This document shows positions 14,398 through 14,707 of a stretch of 14,707 nt of DNA, one piece after another. The stretch covers positions 1 to 14,707 of the forward strand of contig JAIPFO010000050.1 in the NCBI GenBank assembly GCA_021736565.1. Reading direction: 5' to 3'. Position numbers and translations under genes: made by a program. Under the pieces are notes generated by a model that saw only the letters and a list, made by a program, of their open reading frames with translations, was not told the origin of the DNA and did no database searches. The DNA is from Phycisphaerae bacterium. GTDB lineage: Bacteria > Planctomycetota > Phycisphaerae > Sedimentisphaerales > SM23-30. How positions within the stretch are numbered: the stretch's first letter is position 1; every line of letters begins with the position of its first letter.

Positions 14398-14415
14398 TGT
14401 GTGTGAGAAAACAAC

Positions 14416-14707
14416 ATGACAAATAACAAACATTATAAATATGTCCTCCTGATGGCCCTGGCCGCTTTGTTATGGTCATCCGGCGGGGTGCTCATCAAAA
14501 GTGTCAGTTGGAATGCGCAGGCCATTGCCGGGATGCGGAGTATTTTCGCCTTGCCGGTCTTGCTGGTTTTTATCCGGCGGAAGGATTTTACCTTTTCCAA
14601 AGTGCAGATCGCCGGGGCCGTTTGCTATTGTATTACACTGACCTGTTACGTGTTGGCCATGGTAAAGACCCCCGCCGCCAACGCGGTGTTACTGCAATAT
14701 ACCGCAC
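14416..14707 (+). CDS. EamA/DMT-family transporter, N-terminal part (cut by window end)
   Basis: The frame runs from ATG 14416 to the window end, 97 codons with no stop. Hydrophobic helices are visible at about residues 8-29 (with LAALLWSSGGVLIKS), 36-53 and 64-97. The last includes VKTPAANAVLLQYTA, a pattern typical of the end of the third to fourth helix of EamA domains. These are inner-membrane carriers that export or import small metabolites; the substrate cannot be told. No strong Shine-Dalgarno site is seen before the ATG. Confidence 0.85.
   Translation, partial: MTNNKHYKYVLLMALAALLWSSGGVLIKSVSWNAQAIAGMRSIFALPVLLVFIRRKDFTFSKVQIAGAVCYCITLTCYVLAMVKTPAANAVLLQYTA

Larger units (their letters stand above)
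13784..14415. other. 632-bp palindrome-rich intergenic region
   Basis: No convincing gene is present. An ORF at 13780-14157 overlaps the lipA stop but runs through several hairpins and looks spurious as a whole, although its first half contains DSHVKS and KNT like repeat copy C. The region holds a repeat fragment (13807-13832), five perfect or near-perfect hairpins, and one copy of a 22-nt intergenic repeat. It resembles a cluster of REP-like elements. Confidence 0.65.

Noticed and set aside
1..14707. CRISPR arrays, tRNA or rRNA genes, intact insertion sequences
   Set aside because: I saw no regularly spaced direct repeats, no tRNA-like cloverleaf and no transposase or integrase reading frame.

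Overview
The window (about 14.7 kb, moderate GC) looks like a chromosomal segment of a Planctomycetota bacterium, most likely Phycisphaerae-like. That placement is an inference. It rests on a sigma-70 family factor with the planctomycete-style layout (a region 1.2-like stretch, region 2, region 4 and almost no region 3), a secreted VIT/VWA protein, a secreted HEAT-repeat protein, a fused GT4 glycosyltransferase next to a long GH130 enzyme, and intergenic spaces rich in palindromes. No rRNA, tRNA, CRISPR array or intact transposase was seen.

Layout. Positions 2-522 hold the end of a recO-like gene and a small zinc-ribbon membrane protein overlapping it by a few bases. A sigma factor lies on the minus strand at 697-1593. 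glnS (2168-3952) follows behind a strong promoter and a 166-nt leader, and ends in a textbook terminator. Next is a translationally coupled pair, a GT4 glycosyltransferase with an extra C-terminal domain (4360-6645) and a GH130 glycoside phosphorylase-like protein (6645-8159); these probably make or turn over one glycan. On the minus strand come a HEAT-repeat exported protein (8346-10058) and a VIT/VWA exported protein (10289-12700). lipA (12890-13783) is divergent from the VWA gene and its promoter places the transcript start at or next to the ATG. About 630 bp without a convincing gene follow, packed with hairpins, and then the start of an EamA/DMT transporter that runs off the window.

The most unusual signal is a dispersed element of about 90 bp. 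Two copies, 1669-1756 on plus and 12549-12638 on minus, align by eye at about 69 of 90 positions. A third, more diverged copy lies at 604-694, and a fragment lies after lipA at 13807-13832. The element has a conserved reading frame ending in N[T/I]YDAG[I/V]. Between the copies at 604 and 1669, most differences in the last 12 codons fall at third codon positions, as expected of a sequence that is or was translated. The copy at 12549-12638 lies inside the predicted N-terminal extension of the VWA protein, in a different frame. A second, shorter repeat (22 nt, 19 matching) links the gaps at 10206-10227 and 14179-14200.
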